From Halorussus amylolyticus (GTDB lineage Archaea; Halobacteriota; Halobacteria; Halobacteriales; Haladaptataceae): 64,000 nt of DNA. The position numbers were made by a program, and so were the translations under genes. This document shows, in pieces, positions 49,925 through 58,930 of this stretch. Each line of letters opens with the position of its first letter. Within the stretch, counting starts at the first letter, position 1. The stretch is from the NCBI RefSeq assembly GCF_004143485.2, contig NZ_ML974130.1, positions 446,621 through 510,620 of the forward strand. Direction: 5' to 3'. The notes beneath the pieces are model-generated. The model had not been told where the DNA came from, did no database searches, and saw only the letters and a program-made list of their open reading frames with translations.

Positions 49925-50728
49925 ATGGACTCCGCCGAACTACTCGACATCCTCGGAAACGAAAACCGTCGGCGTATCCTCCGACTGCTCGCGCGCAAAC
50001 CGTGTTACGTCACCGAAATCAGCGAGTACCTCGGCGTGAGTCCCAAGGCGGTCATCGACCACCTCCGAAAGCTCGAAGACGCCGGTCTCGTCGAGAGTCG
50101 GACCGACGACCAGCGCCGAAAATACTTCAGCATCTCGCGGAACCTCCGACTCGAAGTGAGCGTCTCGCCGTACGAGTTCGGGATGAAGAGCGCCTACCCC
50201 GCGAGCAAGAGCCTCGACGTGAGTCGGTGTCGGCACATCTCTCTCAACGTCCAGCTCGCGGACTTGGCGGAAACGCCACCGAGCGAAGGAGGGGGAGAGG
50301 CCGACGCGAGCGAGACCGACGCGGACGAGACCGGAACCGGGGACGCCGATGCGGACCGCGCGTCTCGGACGGACGCCGACGAGACCGGCGCGTCCGACGA
50401 CGAAGCCGTCGGACGCGCGACCGGTCTGGCGTCCGAACTCGACGAACTCCAGCAGCTCCAGAGCGAACTCTCGCTCGCCCAGCGGTGGGTTCACGGCCGT
50501 ATCGCTGACGTGCAGGACCGACTGAGCGACGCACTCGACACCGGCACCGACGGCGAGACGCGACTCCACGCCGAGGTGCTGTCGGCGGTCGCGGGCGGCG
50601 CGAGTACGTCCGCGGACGTGAGCCGCGCGGTCGAGGCACCCCGCCCGGTCGTCGAGGAGTGTCTGGACGCGCTCGAAGACCGGGGATTCGCCGAACGCGA
50701 CGGCGACGAGTGGTCGCTCGCGGAGTAG
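49925..50728 (+). CDS. ArsR-type winged-helix regulator with second C-terminal winged helix
   Basis: A 267-residue regulator. The N-terminal winged helix (residues 1-85) starts MDSAELLDILGNENRRRILR and has CYVTEISEYLGVSPKAVIDHLRKLE as recognition region. An acidic Asp/Glu/Thr linker (about 120-165) leads to a helical part and a second winged-helix-like domain at the C-terminus (LSAVAGGASTSADVSRAVEA...). No metal-binding Cys cluster of true ArsR proteins is visible apart from two isolated Cys. Target unknown; the preceding secreted-protein gene is a candidate. Confidence 0.82.
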   Translation: MDSAELLDILGNENRRRILRLLARKPCYVTEISEYLGVSPKAVIDHLRKLEDAGLVESRTDDQRRKYFSISRNLRLEVSVSPYEFGMKSAYPASKSLDVSRCRHISLNVQLADLAETPPSEGGGEADASETDADETGTGDADADRASRTDADETGASDDEAVGRATGLASELDELQQLQSELSLAQRWVHGRIADVQDRLSDALDTGTDGETRLHAEVLSAVAGGASTSADVSRAVEAPRPVVEECLDALEDRGFAERDGDEWSLAE

Positions 50729-50757
50729 CGCGGCCGAAAGTAATCAGAGACCGAGAG

Positions 50758-51276
50758 TCAGATGTCCTGCGTGAGTCCGTCCCGGAGGTCGCCGCCGAAG
50801 TGCGCGCCGAGCGCGCCAGCCACCAGACCCGACCCCGCGCCGACGACCGCGAGCGGGACGCCCGCCCCGCCGAACGCACTCAGCGCGAGGTGGCCGAGGA
50901 CGGTCATAAGTCCGGCCGCGACCGCTCCGGCGGCCGCGGATTCGAGCAGAGTCGAGCGCTTGACGGCGAGACCGAGGACGAACGCGCTGACGAACACGCC
51001 GACGAGTCCCGCGAGGCTGTCGAGGAACGGGAGCGGGACGAACGCGTTTCCGGCGAACATCCCGGCCCCGAGCAGGAGGACGGCGTAGAGGAACACCTTG
51101 GGCGAGAAGATGCTGGTCGCGCGATTCTGGAGGCGTCCGGCGAACGACGAGGACTCGGCGGACCGCGACGAGGACGATTCGGTATCGGCGTCCGACGTCG
51201 CGATGTCGTCGTCGAGGAGGTCGGCGTACTCGTCCGCGACCGAGTCACCGGAGTGCTGGTCGGAACGCTGGGTCAT
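50758..51276 (-). CDS. Membrane protein with acidic Ser-rich N-terminus
   Basis: A 172-residue protein of unknown function. The first 55 residues are Asp/Ser-rich and probably disordered; four hydrophobic helices follow (VFLYAVLLLGAGMFAGNAF, LAGLVGVFVSAFVLGLAV, AAAGAVAAGLMTVLGHLAL, GVPLAVVGAGSGLVAGALGA). It ends FGGDLRDGLTQDI. It is convergent with the ArsR-type gene. No family recognised. Confidence 0.7.
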   Translation of the reverse strand: MTQRSDQHSGDSVADEYADLLDDDIATSDADTESSSSRSAESSSFAGRLQNRATSIFSPKVFLYAVLLLGAGMFAGNAFVPLPFLDSLAGLVGVFVSAFVLGLAVKRSTLLESAAAGAVAAGLMTVLGHLALSAFGGAGVPLAVVGAGSGLVAGALGAHFGGDLRDGLTQDI

Positions 51277-51607
51277 ACGTGGGTATGGAATCGCGGAGGT
51301 AATGGGTCTTTTCGTGGGGAGAAAAATCGGCTTCGAGATTTCGGCTCATTCCGGGGTGAAACTGTGCCGATTTATTCGGGACCTCGGCAAACACGGTTCT
51401 CCGCCGGTGGATGAGAATCGGAGGCAGCAAAGCGAACGACCGAGGACCGCAGTCGAGTGGGGAGCCCCCGCGGTGCCGTGCGGTCTCATAGGTACCGGGA
51501 GTAGCTACTTTCACTGCTTCTGTCATCCTGCGTTCCGTGAACGACGCTACGTCTGGTCCACGCGCCGAAAAGATGGTTTCAAGTCGCGCGCGCCGGTACT
51601 CGGAGGT
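51277..51607. other. 331-bp gap upstream of gatD
   Basis: No gene seen. A TATA-like GATTTATTCGG near 51371 lies too far from gatD for a leaderless mRNA, so either gatD has a leader of about 200 nt or a small RNA starts here. GGAGGT directly precedes the gatD ATG. Confidence 0.45.
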
Positions 51608-52849
51608 ATGAATCCCGGCGACCGCGTCCGCGTCGAGCGGGCCGACCAGACCTACGAGGGCGTACTGCTCCCCTCATCGACGGCCGAGAACCTCGTCGTC
51701 AAACTCGAAGGCGGGTACAACGTCGGTATCGACCGCGAGGACGCCGACGTTGACGTCCTCGAAACCGACGTGTACGACATCGAGACCGGCGAAACCGACG
51801 ACTCCTCGGCGGTGGAGTTCGACCCCGACCTCCCGACGATTTCGCTCATCTCGACCGGCGGCACCATCGCCTCGACCGTGGACTACCGGACCGGCGCGGT
51901 GACCGCGCAGTTCGACGCCGAGGACGTGCTTCGCGCGGTTCCCGACCTCGCGGGCCGGGCGAACTACCGCGGGCGAGTCGTCGCAAACATCCTCAGCGAG
52001 AACATGACGACCGACGTGTGGCAGGACCTCGCCCACGCCGTCGCCGAGGAAATCGAGGACGGCGCGGACGGCGTGGTCGTGATGCACGGCACCGACACGA
52101 TGCAGTTCACCGCGAGCGCGCTCTCCTTTATGCTCGACACGCCCGTCCCAATCGTGTTCACCGGGAGCCAGCGGTCGGCCGACCGCCCCTCCTCGGACAA
52201 CGTGATGAACGCGGTGTGCGCCGTCGAGGCCGCCAAGGCCGACGCCGCCGAGGTCATGGTCTGCATGCACGCCACAGAGAGCGACGACGATTGTGCGCTC
52301 CATCGCGGGACCCGCGTCCGGAAGAACCACACCTCGCGCCGGGACGCCTTCGAGACGGTCGGCGCGGAACCCCTCGGCGAAGTCGAGTACGAGACGGGCG
52401 AGGTTTCCTTCCGCCGAGACTACGCCGAGCGCGGCGCGACCGACCTCGATATCGCGCCCGACCTCGAATCCGAGGTGGAACTCCTGAAGTTCACACCCGG
52501 CATGGACGAGTCCTCGCTCGATGTTGCGGAAGGCAAGGTCGGACTCGTCCTCGAAGGCACGGGTCTCGGTCACGTCCACTCGGATTGGGCCGACCGCATC
52601 GCCGAACTCGTAGACGCAGGCACGACGGTCGTCATGACTAGTCAGTGCATCGAGGGCCGGGTCTGCGACCGCGTCTACGACACCGGTCGGGACCTGCTCG
52701 ACGCGGGCGTCATCGAAGGCGAGGACATGCTCCCCGGCACCGCGAAGGTGAAGCTGATGTGGGCGCTCGCGAACGGCGACGACCCCGCAACGGCGGTCCG
52801 CGAACCTATCGCGGGCGAAATCACCGACCGCTCGGTTCCCTGGGAGTGA
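51608..52849 (+). CDS. gatD: Glu-tRNA(Gln) amidotransferase subunit D
   Basis: A 413-residue archaeal GatD. An N-terminal barrel domain (MNPGDRVRVERADQTYEGVL) is followed by an asparaginase-like domain with the catalytic Thr in STGGTIAST and the second Thr-Asp in MHGTDTMQFTASALSF. It frees ammonia from asparagine or glutamine for GatE, which makes Gln-tRNA(Gln) in archaea. gatE is not adjacent. A GNAT gene starts 4 bp after the stop codon. Confidence 0.94.
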   Translation: MNPGDRVRVERADQTYEGVLLPSSTAENLVVKLEGGYNVGIDREDADVDVLETDVYDIETGETDDSSAVEFDPDLPTISLISTGGTIASTVDYRTGAVTAQFDAEDVLRAVPDLAGRANYRGRVVANILSENMTTDVWQDLAHAVAEEIEDGADGVVVMHGTDTMQFTASALSFMLDTPVPIVFTGSQRSADRPSSDNVMNAVCAVEAAKADAAEVMVCMHATESDDDCALHRGTRVRKNHTSRRDAFETVGAEPLGEVEYETGEVSFRRDYAERGATDLDIAPDLESEVELLKFTPGMDESSLDVAEGKVGLVLEGTGLGHVHSDWADRIAELVDAGTTVVMTSQCIEGRVCDRVYDTGRDLLDAGVIEGEDMLPGTAKVKLMWALANGDDPATAVREPIAGEITDRSVPWE

Positions 52850-52853
52850 GAGC

Positions 52854-53852
52854 GTGACGATTCGCGTTCGCGAGGCCCGCCACGACGACTACGAAGCCAT
52901 CGCGGCGTTCACGCAGAACACGTGGCCCGGCCGCGACGGCGGCGACTACATCCCGCGGGTCTACCACGACTGGCTCGGGGACGACGACCCGCAAAAGCAC
53001 ACCGTCGTCGCCGAAGTCGATGGCGTGGTCGCGGGCCTCGCCCAAACCGTCCTGCTCTCTCCGTGGGAGGCGTGGAATCAGGGACTCCGCGTGAATCCGG
53101 ACTACCGTGGGCGGGGCGTCAGCACCGTGATTACCGATGACCTGTTCGACTGGGCGCGCGAGCAGGGCGCGACCGTCGCCCGGAACATGGTGTTCTCGTG
53201 GAACGCGCCCGGACTCGGCCAGTCGCGGGCGACCGGCTACGACCCCGTGACCGAGTTCCGGTGGGCGCACCCCGACCCCGACCCGGACGCCGAACCCAAT
53301 CCGGACGCTGAACTCCGCTCGAACGTCGAACCGAACGCGGACGCGGCGCTCGCCTCGGCGAGCGCCGCGTCCGCCGAGTTCGAAATCACTTCGAACCCCG
53401 ACGCGGCGTGGCGGTTCTGGACCGACAGCGCGGCCCGCGACCACTTCCGGGGGCTGGCGCTCGACGACGACGAATCGTGGGCGGTCTCGTATCTGACCCG
53501 CGAGGACCTCGAACGCGCGGCCGACGCGGGCGATTTGCTCGTGGTGCAGGCCGACGGAACCGCGGGGTTCGCCCATCGGGTCAGGGAGTTCGAGCGCGAG
53601 GGCGGCGAAAACGATGGAAGCGACGGCGAGACCGAAACGTGGGTCGAGTACGGCGTCGGCGCGTGGCGGGACGCCGCGAGCGCCGACGCCCTGTTCGCTG
53701 CAATCGCGCGTCACGCCGCCGACCGCGGGGCCGACCGCGTCAGGCTTCCGATTCCCGAGACGGTCCGGGCGGTCAGCGACGCCGCGCTCTGTCGGGTCGA
53801 GGTTTCCGACGACCCCGACTTCGTGTTGGCCGCCGACCTGACGGTCGAGTAA
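52854..53852 (+). CDS. GNAT-family N-acetyltransferase, probably two-domain
   Basis: A 332-residue GNAT protein with a GTG start (MTIRVREARHDDYEAIAAFT). The N-terminal domain shows the CoA-binding LRVNPDYRGRGVSTVITDDLF. A Pro/Asp/Asn-rich linker (HPDPDPDAEPNPDAELRSNV region) separates it from a second domain that looks like a degenerate GNAT half. Substrate unknown. The start codon is only 4 bp after gatD, so the two are co-translated or at least co-transcribed. Confidence 0.8.
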   Translation: MTIRVREARHDDYEAIAAFTQNTWPGRDGGDYIPRVYHDWLGDDDPQKHTVVAEVDGVVAGLAQTVLLSPWEAWNQGLRVNPDYRGRGVSTVITDDLFDWAREQGATVARNMVFSWNAPGLGQSRATGYDPVTEFRWAHPDPDPDAEPNPDAELRSNVEPNADAALASASAASAEFEITSNPDAAWRFWTDSAARDHFRGLALDDDESWAVSYLTREDLERAADAGDLLVVQADGTAGFAHRVREFEREGGENDGSDGETETWVEYGVGAWRDAASADALFAAIARHAADRGADRVRLPIPETVRAVSDAALCRVEVSDDPDFVLAADLTVE

Positions 53853-53879
53853 TTCTTCGCGGTATCGTCCGTTCGATTC

Positions 53880-54152
53880 TCACCCGCCGCTTACGGGCGG
53901 GAACAGCGCGAGTTCGTCGCCCGCTTCGAGTTCGGTGTCGAGTCCCCTCTTGTCGCTGACGTTCTCGCCGTTCCGGAGGACGTTGATGTGCTCGCGCAGG
54001 TCGCCGTCGTCGTAGACTCTGTCTTCGAGGTCGGGGTGGTCGGCGACCAGCGCCGACAGCGCCTCGCCGACCGTATCGCCCGGTTCGGCGTCCACTTCGA
54101 CCTGCTTTCCCCCGGCTATCTCGGCGAGGTCCGCGAACAGTTTCCACTCCAT
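53880..54152 (-). CDS. samp1: Ubiquitin-like modifier SAMP1
   Basis: A 90-residue beta-grasp protein beginning MEWKLFADLAEIAGGKQ and ending ALFPPVSGG, the exact diglycine tail needed for activation by UbaA. It is very like Haloferax SAMP1. SAMP1 is attached to lysines of target proteins (sampylation) and also acts as the MoaD-like sulfur carrier in molybdopterin synthesis. I start at MEWKL; the upstream frame is not family-like. Confidence 0.93.
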   Translation of the reverse strand: MEWKLFADLAEIAGGKQVEVDAEPGDTVGEALSALVADHPDLEDRVYDDGDLREHINVLRNGENVSDKRGLDTELEAGDELALFPPVSGG

Positions 54153-54253
54153 AGTCGGTGTGGGAATGGGAGCGCAAAGAGGGTTGCCCAAGCGTTCGGG
54201 ACACGGGTTCGGTCGTGGCTCCCGTCGATTTATCGGGCGTCCGGACGGACGAC

Positions 54254-55414
54254 TCACCGGACGTCCGGGGCGGCCGATTCCGCGGTCTCGGTCGCCGCGG
54301 ATTCGACCTTTCGAAGTCGGTCGGGCCGGGCGATGACGTAAAGGGTGTCGCCCGGCGCGAAAACGCGGTCCGGGGCGGGGAGCGTCTCGACGCCCGCGTC
54401 GGTTCGGACCGCGACCACGCTCACGTCGAGACCGCCGGCCGTCGCGCCGTCGAGCGCGCTCCCCCCGGCGATTTCGACCACGCCGACCGTCTCGTCGGCC
54501 GCCCGGAGTTGCGCCGAGAACTCCCGGTCGGCGCGGGGTTCGGTCGGGAGCGTTACCAGCCGATACTCCGCGTCGGGGTCGAGGTTGGTCGCGTCGTCCG
54601 CGCCGACCGCGAGGGTCGCCACGTCGCCGACCGCCGCGCGGAGTTCCGCGGTGGCGACCCGCTCGGGGTCGGGTTCACGAGTCCAGACTTGGACGAGGTC
54701 GCCCGCTCCCGCGCTGAACGCGGGGTCGGCCCGGACCGCGACTGCGACGGTGCCCGAGGGGAGCGTCGGACCGATACCGGCGACCCGACCGCCGAGCGCG
54801 AGGAACTCGACCGCGCCGTCGTCGCCGATGTCGGCATCCACGTGGCCGACGCCGTAGTCGTCGCGGAGTCGGGTCGCGAGCCTGTCGCGGAGTTCGGCGA
54901 CCGTGAGCCTACGCGGGAATCGGAGCGTCTTGCCTGCGAGCGACTCCTTCGTCTCGGGTGCGACCGGCTCGTACCCCTCCATATCGTCGATTTCGCCCGG
55001 AAGCTCGACCGTGGTGAACCGACCCACGGTTCGGACGAGTCTGCTCACGTCGCCGTCGAGTTCGGCCGCGCCCGTGAGCGCGACCGCGTCGGTCGCGAGT
55101 CGGTCGCCGACGCGAGCGCCCGCGACCCCCGCGACGGCACCGAAGACGAACGCCGCGACGTTCGTGACCGCGGTCGCGTGAGAGGGGAGCGCCTCGCCGC
55201 CCCCGAGGAACTGCTGGAGCGCGGTCGCGGTGTTGAGCCACAGACCGACCGTGCCGAGACCCACGAGGACAGCGAGGCCCTCGGGCATCCGCTCGCGGGC
55301 GTAGGACTTGTAGAGCAGGCCGAGGACGGTGGCGACCGCGCCCGAGAGGAGAGTCAGACCGACCGCGCGCCCGACCGGTGACACTAGCTCCGAGACCGCG
55401 GTGAGGGCGCTCAC
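54254..55414 (-). CDS. TrkA-C domain membrane protein, second of a pair
   Basis: A 386-residue protein with an N-terminal membrane part of about three helices (VGLTLLSGAVATVLGLLYKS, GLAVLVGLGTVGLWLNTATA, AVTNVAAFVFGAVAGVAGA) and two cytoplasmic beta-rich regions. The C-terminal one (DVSVVAVRTDAGVETLPAPDRVFAPGDTLYVIARP) is a TrkA-C/RCK-C domain. It begins with GTG overlapping the TGA of the upstream gene (GTGA), so it is translationally coupled. Ligand sensing for a potassium channel is the likely role. Confidence 0.8.
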   Translation of the reverse strand: MSALTAVSELVSPVGRAVGLTLLSGAVATVLGLLYKSYARERMPEGLAVLVGLGTVGLWLNTATALQQFLGGGEALPSHATAVTNVAAFVFGAVAGVAGARVGDRLATDAVALTGAAELDGDVSRLVRTVGRFTTVELPGEIDDMEGYEPVAPETKESLAGKTLRFPRRLTVAELRDRLATRLRDDYGVGHVDADIGDDGAVEFLALGGRVAGIGPTLPSGTVAVAVRADPAFSAGAGDLVQVWTREPDPERVATAELRAAVGDVATLAVGADDATNLDPDAEYRLVTLPTEPRADREFSAQLRAADETVGVVEIAGGSALDGATAGGLDVSVVAVRTDAGVETLPAPDRVFAPGDTLYVIARPDRLRKVESAATETAESAAPDVR

Positions 55415-56712
55415 GCGACCACCTCCTCGAAGCGGTCGAGCGCACCGGGACTCCCGACCACGTAGAGTTCGTCGCCCGCGGCGAGGTCACCGATGTCTGT
55501 CGGTGCGAACGTCCACGTTCGGCCGTGCCGAACCGCGAGCACTGCGATTTCCGGGTCGGCTAGGGCGGCGTCCTCGTCGGTCTCGCTCGCGAGCGACCCG
55601 GTTTCCCGAATCTTCACTCGTCGGAGTCGCTTGCCGTCGCGACGGAGGAGCGAGAGGAGTTCGAACTCCCGGCGCGTCCCGCGGGCGTGGACCCGGACTG
55701 CCGCCGAATCCGCGTCGAGGAGCGTCCGGGCCGCCCGTATCGGCACCGCGACGGTCACGCGGCCGTCGCCGCCGGTCGCGCGCGGCGACGACCCGGCCGC
55801 CGTTGGCGGCCGGGTCTCGGCGTCTCTGGAGTCGGGGTTTCCGGAGCTAGCACTTCCGGGCGCGGCGTCTTTCGAACTCACCGCTCCGCTCGCGGGCGAG
55901 ACGGCGGGCGGTCCGCCCGCCGTCTCGCCCGCGGACCGCCCGCCCGCCGTTCCGCCGTCGGAGCGCACGCTCACGACGGTCCCCGTCACGTCGCCGTCGG
56001 GGGTCGCCACCGTGACCTCGTCGCTTCGGGCGAGACCGGTCGGGACGAGCGCGTCGGTCGAGACCGCGCGCTTGCCCGCCGGAATCCGACGCGAGAGCGC
56101 GCCGACTGGGGGTGCGGCGCTCACGGTCGCCCGGCCGTCGGCGTCGATGCTCGCGGTCGCTTCCGCGAGGTCGTGGTCGGTGCGAAGGCGCTCTTCGAGT
56201 CGGGATTCGAGTTCCGAGATGGGGAGGTCGTCGGGGAACGTCCACTCGCCCTCGCGGATGGTCGCCCGGAGGTCGTCGGGGAGCGGCGGGTAGCCCTCGA
56301 TGTCGGCCACCTCGCCCCGGACCCTGATTCGCGCCTGTCCGAACTGGCCGACCCGTTCGACCACGTCGCTCGACAGGCCGCGCTCGCGGAGCTTTCGGAG
56401 GGTGAACCGCCGGGGGAACTCCGCGCCCATCTTGTCGCCCTGGGCGTGGGCGTACAGCGTCACCATCATCACGACGAGCGCCGAGACCAGCGCGATGGGC
56501 GAATTGATGATTTGGGTGTCGAGCAGGCCGAGCAGACCGCCCTGCACGCCCGCGATGGCGACGCCGAGGACGAGGACACCGAAGCCGGGAATCGTGACGC
56601 CGGTGAAGTACTTGAAGGTGAACCCGAGCGACCACGCCACGAGCGCGGGAACGACCGCGGTCAACGCGCCGAGATAGAGACCGAGAGCGACCTGAACCGG
56701 AAGCGAATCCAT
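55411..56712 (-). CDS. TrkA-C domain membrane protein, first of a pair
   Basis: A 433-residue relative of the following protein, with three N-terminal helices (VALGLYLGALTAVVPALVAWS, GFGVLVLGVAIAGVQGGLLG, SALVVMMVTLYAHAQ) and a C-terminal TrkA-C domain (DPEIAVLAVRHGRTWTFAPTDIGDLAAGDELYVVG). A Gly/Ala/Pro/Ser-rich insertion in the middle is partly encoded by a 43-nt palindrome. It is divergent from the channel gene and probably shares its regulation. Confidence 0.8.
   Translation of the reverse strand: MDSLPVQVALGLYLGALTAVVPALVAWSLGFTFKYFTGVTIPGFGVLVLGVAIAGVQGGLLGLLDTQIINSPIALVSALVVMMVTLYAHAQGDKMGAEFPRRFTLRKLRERGLSSDVVERVGQFGQARIRVRGEVADIEGYPPLPDDLRATIREGEWTFPDDLPISELESRLEERLRTDHDLAEATASIDADGRATVSAAPPVGALSRRIPAGKRAVSTDALVPTGLARSDEVTVATPDGDVTGTVVSVRSDGGTAGGRSAGETAGGPPAVSPASGAVSSKDAAPGSASSGNPDSRDAETRPPTAAGSSPRATGGDGRVTVAVPIRAARTLLDADSAAVRVHARGTRREFELLSLLRRDGKRLRRVKIRETGSLASETDEDAALADPEIAVLAVRHGRTWTFAPTDIGDLAAGDELYVVGSPGALDRFEEVVA
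55891..55933. repeat. In-frame palindrome, 20-bp stem, GTC loop
   Basis: CGCGGGCGAGACGGCGGGCG and its reverse complement flank GTC inside the first TrkA-C gene. It encodes a Gly/Pro/Ala/Ser insertion between two domains. A related GC-rich stretch follows directly. Confidence 0.88.
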
Positions 56713-56772
56713 TGGGTTTTGGCATGCACACCCGCCGTAAATCAGTATCGACGTTTGTAGACAGTACCGACA

Positions 56773-56780
56773 GTTTATCT
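56773..56780 (+). promoter_or_regulatory. TATA box of the channel gene
   Basis: GTTTATCT lies 25-32 bp before the ATG and supports the MESGTRRDWVG start. Confidence 0.6.
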
Positions 56781-56804
56781 ATCACGCCGAGAGGACAGCA
56801 ACGT

Positions 56805-57989
56805 ATGGAGTCGGGCACGCGTCGGGACTGGGTGGGCGTGCGAGCGTCCATCACGCTCACGTTCGCGGTGGCGGTGCTCTCGATAGCGACCGGCATCTCC
56901 AGCATCGGTCTCGCGGCCGGGACCGACCTGTTCGGCGACACGATTCCGGTGTGGGCACAGGAGACCGCGGGATTCACCGGCACGCTCACGGGCTTTCTGA
57001 TGCTCGCCAGCGCGTTCGGCATGCGCCGACACCTCCGAGCCGCGTGGTACTCGACCGCGCTTCTCCTCCCGCTGACCGCGGTGCAGGGCGTGGTCCAGTC
57101 CAGTCCCTACTCGGTGCCGCTGGTCGTCGTCTCGGCCGTGGCGTTCCCGGTCGTCGCGCTCGGCCGCCGCCACTTCGACCGCGAAGTCCAACTCTCGACC
57201 GCACAGCTCGCGGCGGTCACCGCGCTCGTCGGCGTCCTCGTCTACGGCACCATGGGAACCTACGCGCTCGCCGACCAGTTCAACGGGGTCGATACGCCGC
57301 TCGACGCGTTCTACTTCACGCTCGTTACCGCGAGCACCGTTGGCTACGGCGATGCCACCCCGGCCACTCAGACCGCCCGAGTGTTCGCGCTGTCGGTGGT
57401 CGTGGTCGGCACGGCCTCGTTCGCCATCGCGCTCGCGTCGCTGCTCGGCCCCGCAATCGAAGCCCGCCTCGCCTCCGCACTCGGAAAAATGACCGAAACA
57501 CAACTCGAACTCCTCGAAAACCACGTCATCGTTCTCGGGCACGGCGACCTGACCGAACCGATTCTGTCGGAACTCCGCGACCGCACGCCGTTCGTCGTCG
57601 TCACGAACGACTCGGCGCGCGCCGCGGAGTTGACCGACCGCGGAATGAACGTCCTGACCGCCGACCCGAGCGACGAGGAGACGCTCGAACGGGTCGGCAT
57701 CGAGCGCGCGAGGGCGGTCCTCACGGCCACTAACAACGACGCCGAGGACGCGCTCGCGGTGCTGACCGCGCGCCAACTCAATCCCGAAATTCGCATCGTG
57801 GCGGCCGCGACCGACCGCGAGAACGTGGACAAACTCAAGCGGGCGGGAGCCGACACCGTCATCAGTCCGGCGACCATCGGCGGCCACCTGCTCGTGCGGT
57901 CGGCGCTCGGGAGCGACGAGATGGAGAGCATCGCCGACCGACTCACTGGGAAGTCGTCGGGGTCGCCTGAAAAGCCGGGGAGCGACTGA
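56805..57989 (+). CDS. Potassium channel with RCK-N domain
   Basis: A 394-residue channel. Four hydrophobic segments precede a two-helix pore module with selectivity filter TVGYGD at residues 178-183. A TrkA-N/RCK Rossmann domain follows (about 240-370; VIVLGHGDLTEPI is the nucleotide loop). No TrkA-C domain follows it; the protein ends SGSPEKPGSD. The missing C domain may be supplied by the divergent TrkA-C membrane proteins. It is likely a ligand-gated potassium channel. Confidence 0.88.
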   Translation: MESGTRRDWVGVRASITLTFAVAVLSIATGISSIGLAAGTDLFGDTIPVWAQETAGFTGTLTGFLMLASAFGMRRHLRAAWYSTALLLPLTAVQGVVQSSPYSVPLVVVSAVAFPVVALGRRHFDREVQLSTAQLAAVTALVGVLVYGTMGTYALADQFNGVDTPLDAFYFTLVTASTVGYGDATPATQTARVFALSVVVVGTASFAIALASLLGPAIEARLASALGKMTETQLELLENHVIVLGHGDLTEPILSELRDRTPFVVVTNDSARAAELTDRGMNVLTADPSDEETLERVGIERARAVLTATNNDAEDALAVLTARQLNPEIRIVAAATDRENVDKLKRAGADTVISPATIGGHLLVRSALGSDEMESIADRLTGKSSGSPEKPGSD

Positions 57990-58020
57990 ACGAGATTTCG
58001 GGGCGACGGCCGTCGCCCGA

Positions 58021-58029
58021 AGTTTATTT
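58021..58029 (+). promoter_or_regulatory. TATA box of the small membrane protein gene
   Basis: AGTTTATTT lies 25-33 bp before the ATG. Confidence 0.6.
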
Positions 58030-58053
58030 GACTGCCGTCACAGACTCTCCGAT

Positions 58054-58407
58054 ATGTCGAGGGATGTGCCGGAAATCCTCCTCAGCGGAATCCTCGCGTT
58101 CGTCGTGGGCTATCTGATTTGGCCTCCCCGACGCGTGTACTGGACCGCGGTTTCCGACGTGGTTGGCGTGCCGGTCACGCTCCTGCTCGTCGCGGGCGTC
58201 TGCGTCGGTGTCGGCGTCGTCGTGTGTCTGTTCGCGTCGATTTCGCCGCGCAACTTCGCGGGCGGGGGGCTGGTCGCCTACCTCGTCGGAATGGTTCTCA
58301 TCGAATCGATTCTGGTCCCCGACAGTCCGGTACACCTGTTGCTGTACGGCGGCGTGTTGGTCTGTCTGGTAGTCGGCGTCGCCGCCTGTGAACCGTTCGC
58401 CTCCTGA
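58054..58407 (+). CDS. Small integral membrane protein (117 aa)
   Basis: A 117-residue protein with about four hydrophobic helices (ILLSGILAFVVGYLIW, VGVPVTLLLVAGVCVGVGVVV, GGGLVAYLVGMVLIES, LLLYGGVLVCLVVGVAAC). It starts MSRDVPEILLSG. No family is recognised. It follows the channel gene but has its own TATA box. Confidence 0.7.
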   Translation: MSRDVPEILLSGILAFVVGYLIWPPRRVYWTAVSDVVGVPVTLLLVAGVCVGVGVVVCLFASISPRNFAGGGLVAYLVGMVLIESILVPDSPVHLLLYGGVLVCLVVGVAACEPFAS

Positions 58408-58609
58408 CTTCGGTTCGGCGAGCGAATTTTCGGTGGCTGAATCGCTCGAACGTGCCGCGAAGATTGCGGATTCGCGACCAATCGCCTACCGCTCGTCGAT
58501 ACTCACCGAGATGTTCTTGGTTTGCAGATACGAATCGAGCGCTTCGAGTCCCTTCTCGCGGCCGCTACCGCTGACCGACCGACGCATCGGGAAGCCGTCG
58601 CGGTTCGAA

Positions 58610-58930
58610 TCACTTTTCGGCGATTTGCCAGTACACGTACCGCTCTAGCAGCGACTCGGCGTTGTCGTGACCGCATTTCGGACAGTTCATCCCTGTTACG
58701 TCCTCGACACCGACCGGAAATGTGTACCCGCACCCGGACTCGCAGGCTATCTCGTCGTATCTGTCGCCCAGTTCGGCGACCACGCCGTCGTGATGGTTCT
58801 GCTGCAGGTGGTCGCTCGCTCGCGTTTTCGCCCTGGCGACTGCCTCGGCCTCGACTTTCGAGTCACAGAACTCACAATCGAGCTGAAACACGCTATCTCG
58901 TGCCACCCCGTTCGACTTCGACGCTGCCAT
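58610..58930 (-). CDS. Zinc-finger protein overlapping HalOD1 gene
   Basis: A 106-residue protein with two zinc-binding regions: CEFCDS with HLQQNHHD (C-x2-C...H-x4/5-H, residues about 19-47) and CESGCGY...CPKCGH (about 63-88). It starts MAASKSNGVARDSVFQ inside the 3' end of the HalOD1 gene, overlapping by 38 bp in another frame. Nucleic-acid or protein binding is likely; the role is unknown, but the overlap suggests joint expression with HalOD1. Confidence 0.75.
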   Translation of the reverse strand: MAASKSNGVARDSVFQLDCEFCDSKVEAEAVARAKTRASDHLQQNHHDGVVAELGDRYDEIACESGCGYTFPVGVEDVTGMNCPKCGHDNAESLLERYVYWQIAEK

